Shown: positions 32,490 to 44,929, counted from the stretch's first letter. The stretch: 64,000 nt of DNA from Cristatella mucedo (GCA_009760855.2 WPIO01000061.1:558001-622000), one strand, 5' to 3'. The notes: generated from the letters alone by a model not told the origin. Made by a program: numbers and translations.

Positions 32490-33230
32490 CGAAGCGTAAA
32501 GTTAAACTTACTAGTTCGAAGATCGTAGCACAACTGACTAATTGGTACATATAAGTTGCAATTCAGGAACCGCTAATCATCACCAGGGCTGTCATGATCG
32601 GGCTGATATTGCATTCCAGCGACTCCTTATTCTAGTTATGCCATGAGGTCACCACAAAGTTGCCTTGTTACTATGAAGCAGTGTCTCTTGTGCACTTCTT
32701 CTGTAGTGCGTGCCAGAACTGAACGCACACCTCGAATGCCGATGTGTGGTTTCTGAATCTGCAGTTTAACGACTCACATGTCCCTAGAAGTCGATGCCTG
32801 GATGTAGGGGGAAAAGGGGCCCGTCCCCACCCCGAGGGATGCCTAGGACGTAGTACGGAGAGGCAACAGATTTTAGTAGTCCTTGAGTTAAAATGGAGAG
32901 TGCAAAGTGCAACAGCTGCTGAACAGCATCTCACGAGTCAGCTCCCCTCGACGCTGTTGGTCGATCCTGCAGTGCAGTTTGTACAAGCAAGACCTGAAAT
33001 CTTGCCGAGGGTTTTGTTTGGCACCTCGGTACTCGGCTCAAGCTGCCGGGGACACAAGGTTCATTGGGACATGCTAATTTTGCTCGTGGCAAATAGGCAC
33101 GTTTCGACGTTGTTCGATGTTGTGGTGGTGCCAAACGTAGCTCAAGCATTGCATGCAGGTCCTCGTGAAATGATGTCAGCATATCGCTCATGCAGCAACT
33201 CGCACGGTTCTAGCTGGCGTCGTGGCTAAT
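32490..33230. other. Intergenic, no recognised feature
   Basis: A 161-codon open frame at 32744-33229 (+) has no recognisable domain and no exon-like borders; treated as chance. Confidence 0.45.
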
Positions 33231-33345
33231 GATAATTATAACAATAATATGATGATGAAGATGATGAAACATCGTGTATCATTCTTAGTAGACCAAGCCT
33301 CTTTCTAGCCACTTCACTTATGTTGGAAAATAAAGCTTGCTTGAC
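33231..33345 (-). mobile_element. L2-like LINE 3' end, worn
   Basis: Antisense ATA-rich tail, then aagcctctttctagccactt, matching the hairpin side of LINE A. Confidence 0.5.
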
Positions 33346-33704
33346 AGTTTACCGCTATGACTGATGATCTCCCCAGAAAATGGAGGTGGCCACTGTTGTC
33401 AGCATCATGTCGCTATTAGCAGGCAGAGATTCCTTTACCTGTTGATAGCAAGTAAAAGCTGCATTTGCAACACCGTCGATGCACGAAATAGAGCACGCGC
33501 AAACCCAACGGGACTTCGAGACTTGCTTGCAAGTGTGCATAGTTGGCATATGAGCTACTCTTTATGAAACGTGCATCATATATCGTGAGCAGGGTGATTC
33601 CGAATGATGTGCACTTACAAATCTATTCGTCATTCTAGTGGAGGCACTTTTTGGGGAGTGCAAATGTCCGGGAGACTAACTGCCCTCACATGCAGTCCTG
33701 GCTG

Positions 33705-33815
33705 AACCAGGGGTAAGGTGCTTGCCTTAATGACCGAGGCACATCGTAAATGTAAAGCACGTGGATAGAGATTAGGATATCTCTGGGTGCTATAAAAATG
33801 ACACATTAAAATAAA
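33705..33815 (+). mobile_element. SINE1 copy, worn
   Basis: Sense: ggggtaaggtgcttgcctta, cgtaaatgtaaagcacgtgg, atagagattaggatatctct, ggtgctataaaaatga. Confidence 0.65.
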
Positions 33816-34439
33816 AATGAGTAAACTTGATTGTTACTGAACTAGCACCTTGATCAGTATGCCACATGCGTTCGGCATTTGCACTGCACCGCCGACAGTT
33901 ACCCATCATCGTTGCCGTAACTGGTGAATGTGGCACCAGCCGTAACCTGCAATGACCCCCCCCCAAGCATATGTTTGCTGGAGAGCTGCTCAACTATACT
34001 TTGATGTTCCATCCATGCGCTTCGAGCAATTTCCGTCCTCTGACTCTCACCAGTTGGCAATCTTCCCTGCTATCTTCACCTGCTGATCTTGTGCTGCCAT
34101 TAATTGCCATTATTAGAGAAGCATTCGGTTCTCGGCTAAAGGTCAATCTGGAGTCGTCTGCTCGAGTCACTTTCTAGCTTCTGGCCGACCAAGGATGGCT
34201 AATCAGCTGGCTCAAGAGGCTGAGACTGCCACCGTCGGGTTGCTGCCCCCCCCCCCGATGTTGCTTTGCATGCCATGCCGTGCCTGCACACTCACCTCAT
34301 CTCGGACAGCAGGGGCAACAGGATTCGGGGGTCTCGCTTGCTCGGCGTCCGGCAAATCTTGTCAGTCGACCGACAGAGAAATCTGAATCATTGGCAAACT
34401 GATCGATGGGCAGCTAAGATGCAATCTGGGTGTCCCGCT

Positions 34440-35197
34440 CCCGAGTGACATTTCACTTGACGACCACGTGAGCTCTTCAGACAAGTCTGACTACTTTCAG
34501 CTACATAACATGGCTTGGATTTGGGCCTGCTTAGACGTTGATACCACAACCAAGTTGATTCATACATTTTTGACAGACGGTCTTAGCTTTTGTAACTCAC
34601 CACTCGCAATTCTTCCGGCCTGTGCAGTAAGGCGCTTTACCGTTCGTTCAAAACTCCGCAGCTAGGTTTGTCTGTCGTGAACGTAACAATTTTTGAAATA
34701 CACCACTTATCACCGACCTGCACTGCCTTCCTAACAAGCAGCATATAAACTTCAAGGTTCTGTCGCTGGCCTATATACAGCCCTATAGGTCTCGTCATTC
34801 TCTTGCTCTGGCCTACCTACCCAAACTACTTCCCAGGCTAGGTAACAATCATACCACCCGAACTTCATACTAGAGTCGTGTAGCTAAGCCTTTCACCAAT
34901 CTCAAACTCTTTGGAGCTCATGCCTTTAGTTTGTATGCTCTTATAGGCTGGAAATCACTCCCGACTGATGTCACGACATCCCCTGACTTGGCGACGTTTA
35001 AAAAGAACCTAAGAGTGCACGTGTTCCTCACAGCATTTGCTGGGTCCTTGTGAATTGTCGTGTGTGTGCCTATGCCTGTTGACATTGTGCATTATCACAA
35101 ACCAATTGCCGTGCTTCCTTTGCAGGATACCTAGCCTAGAAAGGGATCCGGTTCTCGTAGGATGCTATGCAAATGTCTTAATATTAATAATAATACC
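34440..35197 (+). mobile_element. L2-like LINE copy (LINE A related)
   Basis: Sense, from 'ISLDDHVSSS.KSDYFQLHNMAWIWACLDVDTTTKL' to the 3' hairpin (gcctagaaagggatccggtt) and ATT-like tail. The frame is broken. 33816-34439 shows nothing I recognise. Confidence 0.8.
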
Positions 35198-35511
35198 AGT
35201 CTTCTTAATTTTAATTAACAATAATAGTATTGTTATTGTTTGAAAGACAATGGCCCTATGAGCTGCAAGCTACAGAGATCAAGTCAGCTGACTGCCAGCG
35301 AATTTGTGCACCGAAAGGTGCTCACAGTCTTCTATTGTGCCTAAGCATACTCTCCAGCAGAACAAATGCTTAGTCCTCGTGGCTTTGTGCAGTTGCAGCC
35401 GAAAGAGATTCAGCAACTCAGTTGTTGCAGCCTCTGTCTGTGAGACCAGCTATACTGATGACAGCAGGTCCACGCACCCAAGTGTTCCGGCAGTGCATCC
35501 ATGCGTTCGTT

Positions 35512-35545
35512 TGCAGGTCACGTGTGCAATCGCACGTGACCTGCA
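35512..35545. repeat. 13-bp perfect inverted repeat with E-box arms
   Basis: TGCAGGTCACGTG and its complement around an 8-nt loop. The right arm shares the 13-mer GCACGTGACCTGC with the sequence upstream of the PCBP start (from 53446). Confidence 0.9.
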
Positions 35546-35609
35546 TCTAGCAAGGACACCTGGCCACGGCTGCTTCCTACCATGCCGTGTACACGTGTGT
35601 TTTTGCATT

Positions 35610-35640
35610 TGCGTGAGTACGTGTGCGTGCGTGCGTGTGC

Positions 35641-35729
<89 letters not shown>

Positions 35730-35740
35730 CGTGCGTGTGA
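35610..35740 (+). repeat. (GT)n microsatellite
   Basis: Over 90 bp of pure GT flanked by GTGC variants. Confidence 0.96.
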
Positions 35741-35744
35741 AGGA

Positions 35745-36425
35745 TTACTTCAACAATCCTACAAACGAGTAATCCAATATAAGATGCCGAGCGTAGTGTA
35801 CTTAGTGACTGTGCGACCCTCTTCTCTCATGCCACGTCTGCTAAATCAGACTTTCTATTGGCAGCAATCAGTAAGCAGTGGCAGCCTGTACTGTTGTTGC
35901 TGCTGCTCGTGATTATACAAATCGACCAACTTATTGACAGCCGGCACTTTGCCAGGCACGGCCAAAGCAGCTTCAGACCTTATGCCACTTATTTCTCACT
36001 TGCGCCAGATATAGGGCACCGAGCTAGCTTCAGATAGCTGGCTGCCTTTCGAGCGACGTTTAAAGAGCGCGCCTACTCGGTGATCCGGGCGGCGGCGCGA
36101 CCCGCCCTCCCGGTATCCTGCCGGAAGAAAGCCGGAGTAGCCGTTACTTGGGCTGCAGCAGCTTACCGGCCGGGGTCCCAGGATAGATACCGAGGAGCTG
36201 GTGCAGCTGTGCAGCCCTTGAACCCAGTGACCGGCTGCTGTGGTGCTACCGGCTCTACCGGCACCTGACGTTTAGTAAGTGAAAGCAGCTGAGGCGGCCA
36301 GAGCAATCTTTGGGCGAATCTCCAGCATAAAAGTAAGTCAACGTTAGGGTAGGTTGATTTACTAGCTACATTTATTTGGTGGCAGAAGAACCTGAGCTCA
36401 GGTTAACACACCCGAGTTGCCGCTG
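35745..36425. other. Intergenic, no recognised feature
   Basis: No repeat or coding signal identified. Confidence 0.45.
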
Positions 36426-36431
36426 CAGTAG

Positions 36432-36570
36432 AATGTAATGTAATGTATCTCTGGCAGTAACTCCACAAAGTCATAAAGACCATGTGGGTGTTACGCAGGA
36501 GAGAAGAATGCCGTGGGTAGGGCTCGAACCCACGACCTGTTTAGTGAAACAATTTACCCCTGGCCAATAA
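36432..36570 (-). mobile_element. SINE3 (tRNA-derived) with LINE C tail
   Basis: Antisense. On the minus strand a tRNA-like head with box B GGTTCGAGCCC is followed by about 75 bases resembling the LINE C 3' end (CTCTCCTGC, TAACACCCACAT-GTCTTT) and an (ACATT)n tail. Single copy seen. Confidence 0.75.
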
Positions 36571-36661
36571 TTGTACACTTAGTCTCGTGCTTTTGTGGAT
36601 GTCTAGTAGCAGATGCACACACCTGGTTACGTACGCATACGTACGGTGTTTTTATGCATTA

Positions 36662-36808
36662 AATATAAAAATATAATTCATTTGTAAAGCGCCCCAAGAG
36701 AACTTAATCTCTATTCAGGCGCTTCACATATGCCTCGGGGCTCGACCCCACGACCTCAGCCAGACCTTGGTCGGGGCGAGTACCTTAACCGTTGGATCAA
36801 ACCAGCTC
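36662..36808 (-). mobile_element. SINE1 copy
   Basis: Antisense: aatataattcatttgtaaag, agagaacttaatctctattc, box B-like ggctcgaccccacgacctc, gagtaccttaaccgttgga. Confidence 0.85.
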
Positions 36809-36809
36809 G

Positions 36810-37617
36810 TCATTAGACAACCACATCAGCTCCACAGTCAAGAAAGCCTACTTTTAGCTAGGTAGCATTCCTAAAATTCGGGCTTGTTTAGACAGGTATC
36901 GTACACCTAAATTGGTCCATGCATTTGTGACATCCCGTTTTGACTCCTGTAACTCACTGCTTGCTGGTCAACCGGCCTGTGCAATCAGGTGCTCACAGCT
37001 GGTGCAAAACTCTGGCAGCTAGGCTTGTCTGTCGTGAGCGTCGCAGTTGCCACATCACACCACTTCTCGCCGACCTGCACTGACTACCAGTCAAGCAACG
37101 GATCGACTTCAAGGTTTTGTCGCTCACTTTTAGGTCACTTCATTCTTTGGCTCCAGCCTATCTCCCAGATATACTCCCCATCAGGCTAAGCATCGTGCCA
37201 CCAGATTTTTGGAATCTAATCGTTTACCTACACCTCCTACGAACCTCAAATCCTTCGGAGACCGAGCCTTTAGTTTGTATGCTCCCAAGGCCGTGAGTTC
37301 ACTTCCGACTTGCGCCACGACATTCCCGGACTTGACGACATTTAAAAAGATGCTAAAAAACGCACCTATTTATCACAGCATTTAGTGGGTCTTCGTGATC
37401 CGTTCTTTGTATGCTTATACGTGCTGACACTGTGCATGCTGCCACTAACCGTATTTGCTTGCTGACCCTGCGCTTATCACCTCTAACCATGTTATGCTTG
37501 TTGTCATTGAGCATGCTACTACTAACCACTCGATCGTGCTTCCTTTGCAGCAAATGTAAAGTGCCTAGAAAGAGATTGAGTTCTCTGAAGGGGTGGCATA
37601 ACAAATGAAGTTAAATT
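36810..37617 (+). mobile_element. LINE A copy, upstream of a tandem pair
   Basis: Sense from the 'DNHISSTVKKAYF' codons to the C-terminal end, 3' UTR (37380-37580) and a short ATT tail. Several frame breaks. Confidence 0.85.
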
Positions 37618-37621
37618 ATTA

Positions 37622-38628
37622 TTCCGATCATGGATGGCAGCAAATTTTCTAAAACTAAACGATGATAAAACTAACTTACTAGTTATGGGCAAACCTAGTG
37701 TTATTCAGAAATTGGAAAGGCTGACTTTCAAAATTGGCTCTGCCAGCATATCTCCAGTTGCATCAGCTCGAAATCTAGGTGTCATATTCCAAAGCGACCT
37801 CTCGTTAGACGACCATATCAGCTCCACAGTCAAATCCGCCTATTTTCAGCTTCATAACATTGCTAAAATTCGGGCTTGTTTAGATGAAGATACCACGTCC
37901 AAGTTGGTCCATGCATTCGTGACATCCCGTCTCGACTTCTGCAACTCACTGCTTACTGGCCTACCAGCATGTGCGATCAGGCGATTGCAGCTGGTGCAAA
38001 ACTCTGCAGCTAGGCTTGTCTGTCGTGAGCGTCGCAGTTGCCACATTACTCCACTTCTCGCCGACCTGCACTGGTTACCAGTCAAGCAACGGATTGACTT
38101 CAAGGTTTTGTCGCTCACTTTTGAGGTCTCTTCATTCTATGGCTCCAGCCTATCTTTCAGATATACTACCCCATCAGGCAAAGCATCGTACCACTCGCTT
38201 TTCGGAATCCAACAGTCTAGAAATACCTCGTACAAACCTTAAATTCTTTGGAGACCGTGCATTTAGCTCGTATGCTCCCACAGCCTGGAACTCCCTCCCG
38301 ACCTGCATCAGAACATCCCCTGACCTGACCACATTTAAAAGAAACTTAAAAACATACCTATTTAGGACAGCATTTAGTGGGTCCTTGTGATTCGTCCTCG
38401 ATGTGCTTATGCGTGCTGACACTGTTCATCCTGCCACTAACCACATTTGCATGCTGACCCAGTGCATGTAACCCCTAACTATGTTATTCATTTTGTTCGT
38501 TTTTCAAGCATGATTTTACTTACTATTCTATTGCGTATCACTTTGCAGCAAATGTAAAGCACCTAGAAAGAGATTAAGTTCTCTGAGGGCGCTTTATCAA
38601 GTGCAATATTATTATTATTATTATTATT
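37622..38628 (+). mobile_element. LINE A copy, downstream of a tandem pair
   Basis: Sense, 5'-truncated at [20 protein letters not shown]. The frame is open 37634-38242, with one frame shift near 38125, after which [19 protein letters not shown] ... FRTAFSGSL completes the normal end (stop at 38390). The 3' UTR, hairpin and (ATT)n tail end at 38628. It follows the previous copy by about 5 bases. Confidence 0.9.
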
Positions 38629-39002
38629 ATGCATTACCTCCTTACAGCTAGTCATTTCTAACGTTCAGATGAGATCTGGAATTTCAGATTTTTCTACTTT
38701 TACACGAGTAGTTTTTTGTCACAAAAATCTGCATAGGAGAGCAAAACGTTTGTCTGCTTTGACTTAAGCATGATAAAGAGTCACGTGAGGTTTATTCCAT
38801 CGTTTATCTGCATTACTAGTCGTCGTTCTTGCGGTACGGGCTCGAAGGAGTATGTTGGAATTGCCGACTCACAGAGATATTTCCAGAATTTCTTGGGCGT
38901 GTTGCTTGCATAATTTCACTGTATGAATGATATATTTTGTTCTAGAAGCAATTTACTTTCTGATTTGGGCAAGTTAGTGGTAGCAGCAGACTAGTTAAAT
39001 CC

Positions 39003-39160
39003 GGTTGGCTCTGTAAGACTGTTTCTTTTCACGACCTCGATCTCGAAGTCTTGGGTTCGAATTCTGTGGTGGGCGACCCTTGCAGCTGCCAGCGGTGGTG
39101 ATAGCCGTAAAGGCTCTTCCGTCGCTGGACAAGAGAGGCTGTTGAATCAGCTAGTAAGTT
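39003..39160 (+). mobile_element. SINE2 copy
   Basis: Sense: ttttcacgacctcgatctcg, box B gggttcgaattctgtgg, gcggtggtgatagccgtaaa, ttccgtcgctggacaagaga. 38640-39000 holds nothing I recognise. Confidence 0.8.
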
Positions 39161-39442
39161 CTCCAAATGATCCCATGTCGTCGACTCTGCTTTAAATTTT
39201 TTTTTAGCATTTCATATGTGAAGAGAGGCAAAGTCTATCCAGGAGAATTTGCAAAAACACGACATACGTTCTCAACCACCTTGAATACAGCTGCAAACTT
39301 ATTGAAGTCATTTTGGCAATGTCCGAGGTATTTTAAATATAGAATAATAAATAAAGCTGAGCATCAGCTGGGCTCATATAGCTCGAACAGGCAATCCTCA
39401 CCACTTTCATCGACGTCTCTTTGGACGAATAGATGATATATA

Positions 39443-39575
39443 TTTAAGGTGCTCGCCCCGACCAAGGTCTGGCTGGGTTCGTGGGGTCGAGCCCCGAGGC
39501 ATATGTAAAGCACCCGAATAAATATTAAGTTCTCTTGGGGCGCTATACAAATGAATGATATTTATATTTATTTAT
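39443..39575 (+). mobile_element. SINE1 copy
   Basis: Sense: ttaaggtgctcgccccgacc, ggggtcgagccccgaggcat, atgtaaagcacccgaataaa, cttggggcgctatacaaatg, AT-rich tail. Confidence 0.85.
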
Positions 39576-39899
39576 TTATACATGCTCGTCTAAAGATTTG
39601 AACCTGTCTTCCAGTTCCAAAAGCATCTTACCAACAGCCCCACTCCAGTTCTTTCTGTATAGTGGGCTGGCTTTAAATCTTCTTACATGATCGACTATAC
39701 ATGTCTACGTGCTAATCTACTTGTCCATCTGCATATTTGCATCAATCCTTGCTCACTGTCATGACATCTCAAGTGATAATGTATAGCATCTGCTCGTTAG
39801 TTGCTCATGTAAGGGGATAGGGTTAGAAACCATGCACTGGTTTATGTCCTACTATATCCGGTAGATTTCAGTGCCACGATCTCAACAAGCAGCAGTCTT

Positions 39900-40745
39900 T
39901 TTAGGAGTCTTTAAATACAGGGTACCACAGTGATCTAGACAAGATCTAATTTTTTCCCCAATTTGTATTCTTGCCCTTACGATTGGATCGCCAAACATGA
40001 TCTTGGTTTTAATTTTTCTGCAGATGACACTCAGCTCTACCTATGTATTGATCTCTTCCTGAAATTCAGTGCTTGAACTCCCTTCCAGCATGAATTGCTG
40101 ACATTTGCACTTTATTGAATGGCTGTAAAACCAACTTACTAGTAATATGCATAGCTCCTGAGACATCTGCATGCGATCTGGGTTACCTGTTCTAAAGCGA
40201 CCTTTACTAGACCAAATCAACTCCCCAGTGAAGTCTGCCAACTTCAAGCTTTGTAAACATTGCAACAGATTGCTCCTCATACGACATGGTTACTGAAGCC
40301 ATGCATGTCCAGGCGTTCGTGATTTCGCATCTTGACTTGTGTAGCTCCACAGTAGTAGGGTCATCCTGTCCGTACTATAAGATGCTTACGGTTGCTGCAG
40401 AAGCACAGCCATGCTTGTCGGTCGTCAACCTCACGATTGCCACATTACCCCACTTCTCACCGACCTGCACTGGCTCCCCATATCGACTTGAAGGTTTTGT
40501 CACCTAGGTTTCTGTCTTCTAGGCTCGGTTCATTCTCACACTGCAGCCTACCTATCCGAACGACTTCCCAGTTAGTCTAGGCATAGTATCAACCACTCGT
40601 CTGTTTCAAGTCGCACAGCTGTGCCTCGAACCAACCTCGAATTCTTTGATGACCGTGCATTTAGTTGCATGCTCCATCGGCTCACGGAACTCACTCCCGA
40701 CTGATGCCACGACAACCTCTGATTTGATGACATACAAAGAAGTTT
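39900..40745 (+). mobile_element. Decayed L2-like LINE
   Basis: Sense remains including the RT catalytic region (tctgcagatgacactcagct, 'ADDTQLYL') and 'VLSP.FLSSRLGS'. No 3' tail, as another fragment of opposite polarity follows directly. Confidence 0.65.
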
Positions 40746-40750
40746 CTGTT

Positions 40751-41985
40751 TAATGGGGAATCAGTGCAGGTCTCTTAGAAGTGGCATTATGTGGCAATTG
40801 CTATGCTCACGACATACAAGCATAGCTGCAGATTTCTGCACCAACTGTGATTGTCGTATTGCACCAGCAGGAAGACCAGCAAAAAGTGATTTACAGAATT
40901 CGAGCCGGGACGTCACAAATGCGTGGACCAGCTTTGCTGTATCATGGTTATCGAAGCAGAATGGTTGCAATATTAGGTAAAAATATGCAGATTTGACTGT
41001 AGGGTTAATGCAGACGACTCAACGTCGTATGTTGGACCTCTTAATTAGTCCTAACAATAGCCTCTTTGAGGGGTGCAGGGACGAAACCTGAGGCAAAGTA
41101 CTTAATTTTAAAGGTTTGTTTTTCAAGGCAGCAGCAAATCAATGCGTCCCGTCAGATAACGGTAGGTATGGCTCTAGAGGGCCAGTACTCTTCTTAGACT
41201 CGGAGATGAACTTCGTTTTGAGGTCGACATATAGAATGCTTATCGAAAGCCGCACAGACTTCACGGTTGCTATAGAAAATTCTCCTGCATAACACCCACT
41301 CAGTCTTTGTGGCTTTCTTGAGTTGCACCCAGAGATACAAATATGTATTTTATTCTAGTATAACAATATTAAACAAGCGCAGGTAGTGTGCCGCCGCCCC
41401 CTATGTGCTGAGCGTTACCATGCGTTACCATTCAGTTGGACGTTGAGGTAAAGCAGGGGATGTAAGGTTTTCACGGGCTTGTTAACGTGGGGATGGACTT
41501 TCTGATTTTATTTATCTTGGTGACAACAAAGGTAGAGAAACGATCTGCTCGATTGCCGCAAGGATCGCTGTGTACGGTAGGAAGCCTGGGAGCAGTCGAG
41601 GAAACGGGCGATAATCGACATGGGCATTTTTTGATGGGCTGTGACCTGTGACTCTGCTATGTTCTTACAAATACTAGACTTGACCAGAGAGCTCAGATGG
41701 ATGTGTATGACCTACAGTTTAGCTCAGATGGAGGTGTATCACCTACAGTAGTCCTCGAATGCCTGTTCGAAGTCCTGATCTCTTGTATACTTTCTCGCGA
41801 GTGCTTTATTAGTCCTTTCTGTTCTAGAATGTACAGTCAACCGTAGGCCATCTGGGTGAGAGTACAGTGTACTGTGTGTCAGGGAGCAAACTTATTATTA
41901 TAAGGACATCTGCTATGTCTGCTGTAGTATTCGCCTTCCTCTGTCGAACCAAGGTTTTGACATCATTCTCATCTATAAGTCCTAG
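40751..41985 (-). mobile_element. L2-like LINE, interrupted
   Basis: Antisense: '[25 protein letters not shown]' codons at 40761-40970, RT and pre-RT remnants to about 41245, then again 41450-41985 (gaaacgatctgctcgattgc). A LINE C 3' end lies in between. Confidence 0.7.
41262..41360 (+). mobile_element. LINE C 3' end
   Basis: Sense: attctcctgcataacaccca, ctcagtctttgtggctttct, agagatacaaatatg tail. Confidence 0.7.
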
Positions 41986-41989
41986 TGCC

Positions 41990-43170
41990 ACAGCAAGTAA
42001 ATGATAGCACAATTAGTGAAATAAAAACAAAAACCACCTCCAGTTTATATCTGCAACACGATGCACTCTTGTATAGTGGCGTCTGTGCAACTGCAACATA
42101 ATATGGTAGCCAGGTAGTCGATGAATCACATGTCTTGGCTGTAGTATTCTCTTTTGCAATTTCGAACATGCTTGGGATTTAACTTTCTGTGCACGACTGC
42201 TTAAACCACGAGTGTTGCATTGTTTGTTACACAACGAGAACATGAACATATCACTAAAAAACCTTCAGATATGGCTGTGCTTTCCGCTCAGTGACTGTTA
42301 TTGTGGCAATTTATGAAAATAGAAAAGACTCCCTTCGAGGCTGCTAGACTTGATGGATGACCAATAAATTTGCAGCATCTTTAGTACTGCTATTTTGAGA
42401 TGAGGGTAAGCATGTGTTATATCGTTTAGTGGCCTACGAAGTCGATTGAATTCAAGACAAGTATCTGTTAACTGCATAGGAGAGGCAATTTCGTCATAGG
42501 CTTGTTATTATCTGTTATCGACAGTGTGAGTAGTAGGAATATCTTTCGTCACTGTGGCTTACGTAACACCGACAGCTGCAACCAGCGGCCACCGGCTGAC
42601 AAAATGCTCAATTCAATTCTTATTGCTCATGCTTCAGCAGCATGCAAGGCCAAATTAATACATTGCTCTTTTGCGTTAGGTCAAACTTGACGAGACCTTA
42701 ATTTCTAAAACCAACTGCTACTTCGACGGGTCAGCCATACCTCGTACCGCCTAGTACCATTTTTCTTATTGAATTAGTGCTGCTACTATTCTTATCCGAT
42801 GGGAATTACACCGTGGCTGATAGAGTAGTATCATGCTCTCGATCGATCTAAAATCGTCACTCGGGCAAATGTTAATGCTGCATCGGTTTCTCATTTTCTG
42901 ATGTCCAGTCTTGTAACGACCACAATAAACCGGATATCCTATGGCTGCATTTCAAGTTGTTCACGATGGGCTATCTCTATTGATCGTATTTACAGAATTT
43001 GGCTTAAGGGGGGAAGAAGGAAGGGAATGCCAGCCACAGGTTCAGTCAGGACTGAAGGACGGTTGCTACTTTATTTCTATTTTCTCGTAAGCAAGTGTGC
43101 AGGGCATGGTGAACCAACCAGCTTAGCAGCCATACGAACGCTCTCAATTTTGCCTTTGATGACCCCGAGG
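41990..43170. other. Intergenic, no recognised feature
   Basis: AT-richer sequence without identifiable coding or repeat signal. Confidence 0.45.
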
Positions 43171-43171
43171 C

Positions 43172-43305
43172 AAAGGTGCTCGACTTTAACAAAGCGAGGT
43201 CGGAGGAGGGGGCTCGAGTGCTGCGGCTTAGGCAAAGCTCCGGGATAGAGATCCAGTTTTTTGAGGTTGCTGTAAAAATGAGTTTTATTTATTTATTTAA
43301 TTTAA
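43172..43305 (+). mobile_element. SINE1 copy, worn
   Basis: Sense: aaggtgctcgactttaacaa, gggggctcgagtgctgcggc, ccgggatagagatccagttt, tgctgtaaaaatgagtttta and ATTT tail. Confidence 0.65.
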
Positions 43306-43309
43306 AGAA

Positions 43310-44795
43310 ACGACTTCGGTAACGATTGGGAACGGAATTTTGCTCGTGCATACCAGTGGCAGTTCCACGACTTACACACTCCGGCACTTTTCTTTCGGGT
43401 TAACCACGGCCATGACATCCTACTAGTTTTTGAACTCTCTCGTCTTGCTCTGGCTGAGCGGCATCACTTCTTATGGACGGATTACAAGTTTGCAGTGAAA
43501 TATTGGCAGAGTGGCTAACGCGGTCGGCAGTGCTGCTGTAGGAATGGAGGAAGTCCGTGGTACAATTCGGGCTTTAGCAGCAGCACCAGCAGCAGGCAGA
43601 GCAGCATCAAAATGTCATCCGAGGAAGGCTATGGCCTAGTGGTGATTCGAGGCCCCGTGGGACGGCATTAAGAAAAGTTTTGGCAGGTCTCGACTAATAA
43701 CAAATTGGCAAGGCTGTGGATAGGTCGACGCACGTGCAGGCAACCTTGCCTGCACATGCGTAACCAGGTGCGACTCTGGACGGTCCGCTTAGTGACGTTT
43801 ATGTGGTGGCATCGCTACTTCTCAATCCTCAGTCTCTTCCCCCTCTCTCTTTTGATAGTGATGCTGCCCATCAGTCTGGGCAAGCCGACTGACGATGATG
43901 GCGAGAGGCTAAAGGTCATGCGCATTGTGCACCCAGTTACTTGGATTCACTGTTTCAGGCATGCTTTTCGTGTTGGCACCGACTAGCCTTGCCGACAGGT
44001 CGAGGCCTCTGAGCTAGCGAGGTCGTCCTTTCGTGTACTTGACCTAACCGAGAGTGAAAATAAATCCGGTCCTACGTGGAGATTTCAGTCGGGCAGGGGG
44101 GCCTGGTTTGATGGCACAATGATCTCGCTCGGTCCTACGCCGTGAAAGACCGGAACCTCTCGGTAGCTCGATCAACAGGGTGTCTGCCCGAACAGACATG
44201 TCAGGTCTGTCACTTCCAGCGAAAGGGACCGAGGAGCTCTCTCTCTCTTCTCGAAGATTCTGGCTCATGGGAGGCCTCGAAGGCTCAGGGAGGCTGCCCC
44301 CGATCGTCATTGCTTTTTGGCTCTCGGCCGATGTTATCACTTCTAGGCCAGAACCGAGGCTTCGAGTGCGATGCAGGGAGGCAGGCGATGTCCGGGCCTT
44401 GGAAGGAGAGTGTGTGCAAGCCGATGTGCAGCTCAAGGAGTGGCTGCTCTTCAAATCTGTGTGCAGGACCTGCCCGGGCTGTGTTTTTGCAGCTGCTAAA
44501 GCCAACGCCTGGCCAGCCCCTGTGCAATAGGTACGTTGGCATTCGATTATGCCTTCGGGGCTGGTTGAAGTGTCGCGTGGCGACTGCCGACCAATGAAAT
44601 TCATTAATTCAACCCATCTGACGTCTTAAGCGGCTCCCCTGGACTGAATCTGCAGCCCGATGTGCAATCTTCGCAGGATGCTTCATATGGTATTATTGTT
44701 GATGGCCACCATCTTCAATGGCATAGTCCGTAGTCCGTGATGGCCCACTAATTAGGGCAGTTGCTCTTCATGCCAATTATAATAAATGATAAATA
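43310..44795. other. Intergenic with an unexplained open block at 44044-44604
   Basis: Opposite-strand open frames of 186 codons (-) and 151 codons (+) overlap here. Neither shows a known domain or an obvious splice structure, so I do not call a gene. Confidence 0.4.
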
Positions 44796-44799
44796 ATAA

Positions 44800-44925
44800 T
44801 AATCCCGAGCTCGCGGGTTCGAATCCTTCGGTGGGCTATCCCTTGTTGCTGCTGCAAGCGGTGATGATAGCCTTTAGGGCTCTTTTGCCGCTATACAAAA
44901 AAGGCTGCTAAATCTGCTTGTATTT
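44800..44925 (+). mobile_element. SINE2 copy, 5'-truncated
   Basis: Sense: box B gggttcgaatccttcggtgg, gcaagcggtgatgatagcct, ttgccgctatacaaaaaagg, ctgctaaatc. Confidence 0.8.
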
Positions 44926-44929
44926 TTTT

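Noticed and set aside
32744-33229. 161-codon open frame
   Set aside because: No recognised domain, no exon borders, isolated in intergenic sequence.
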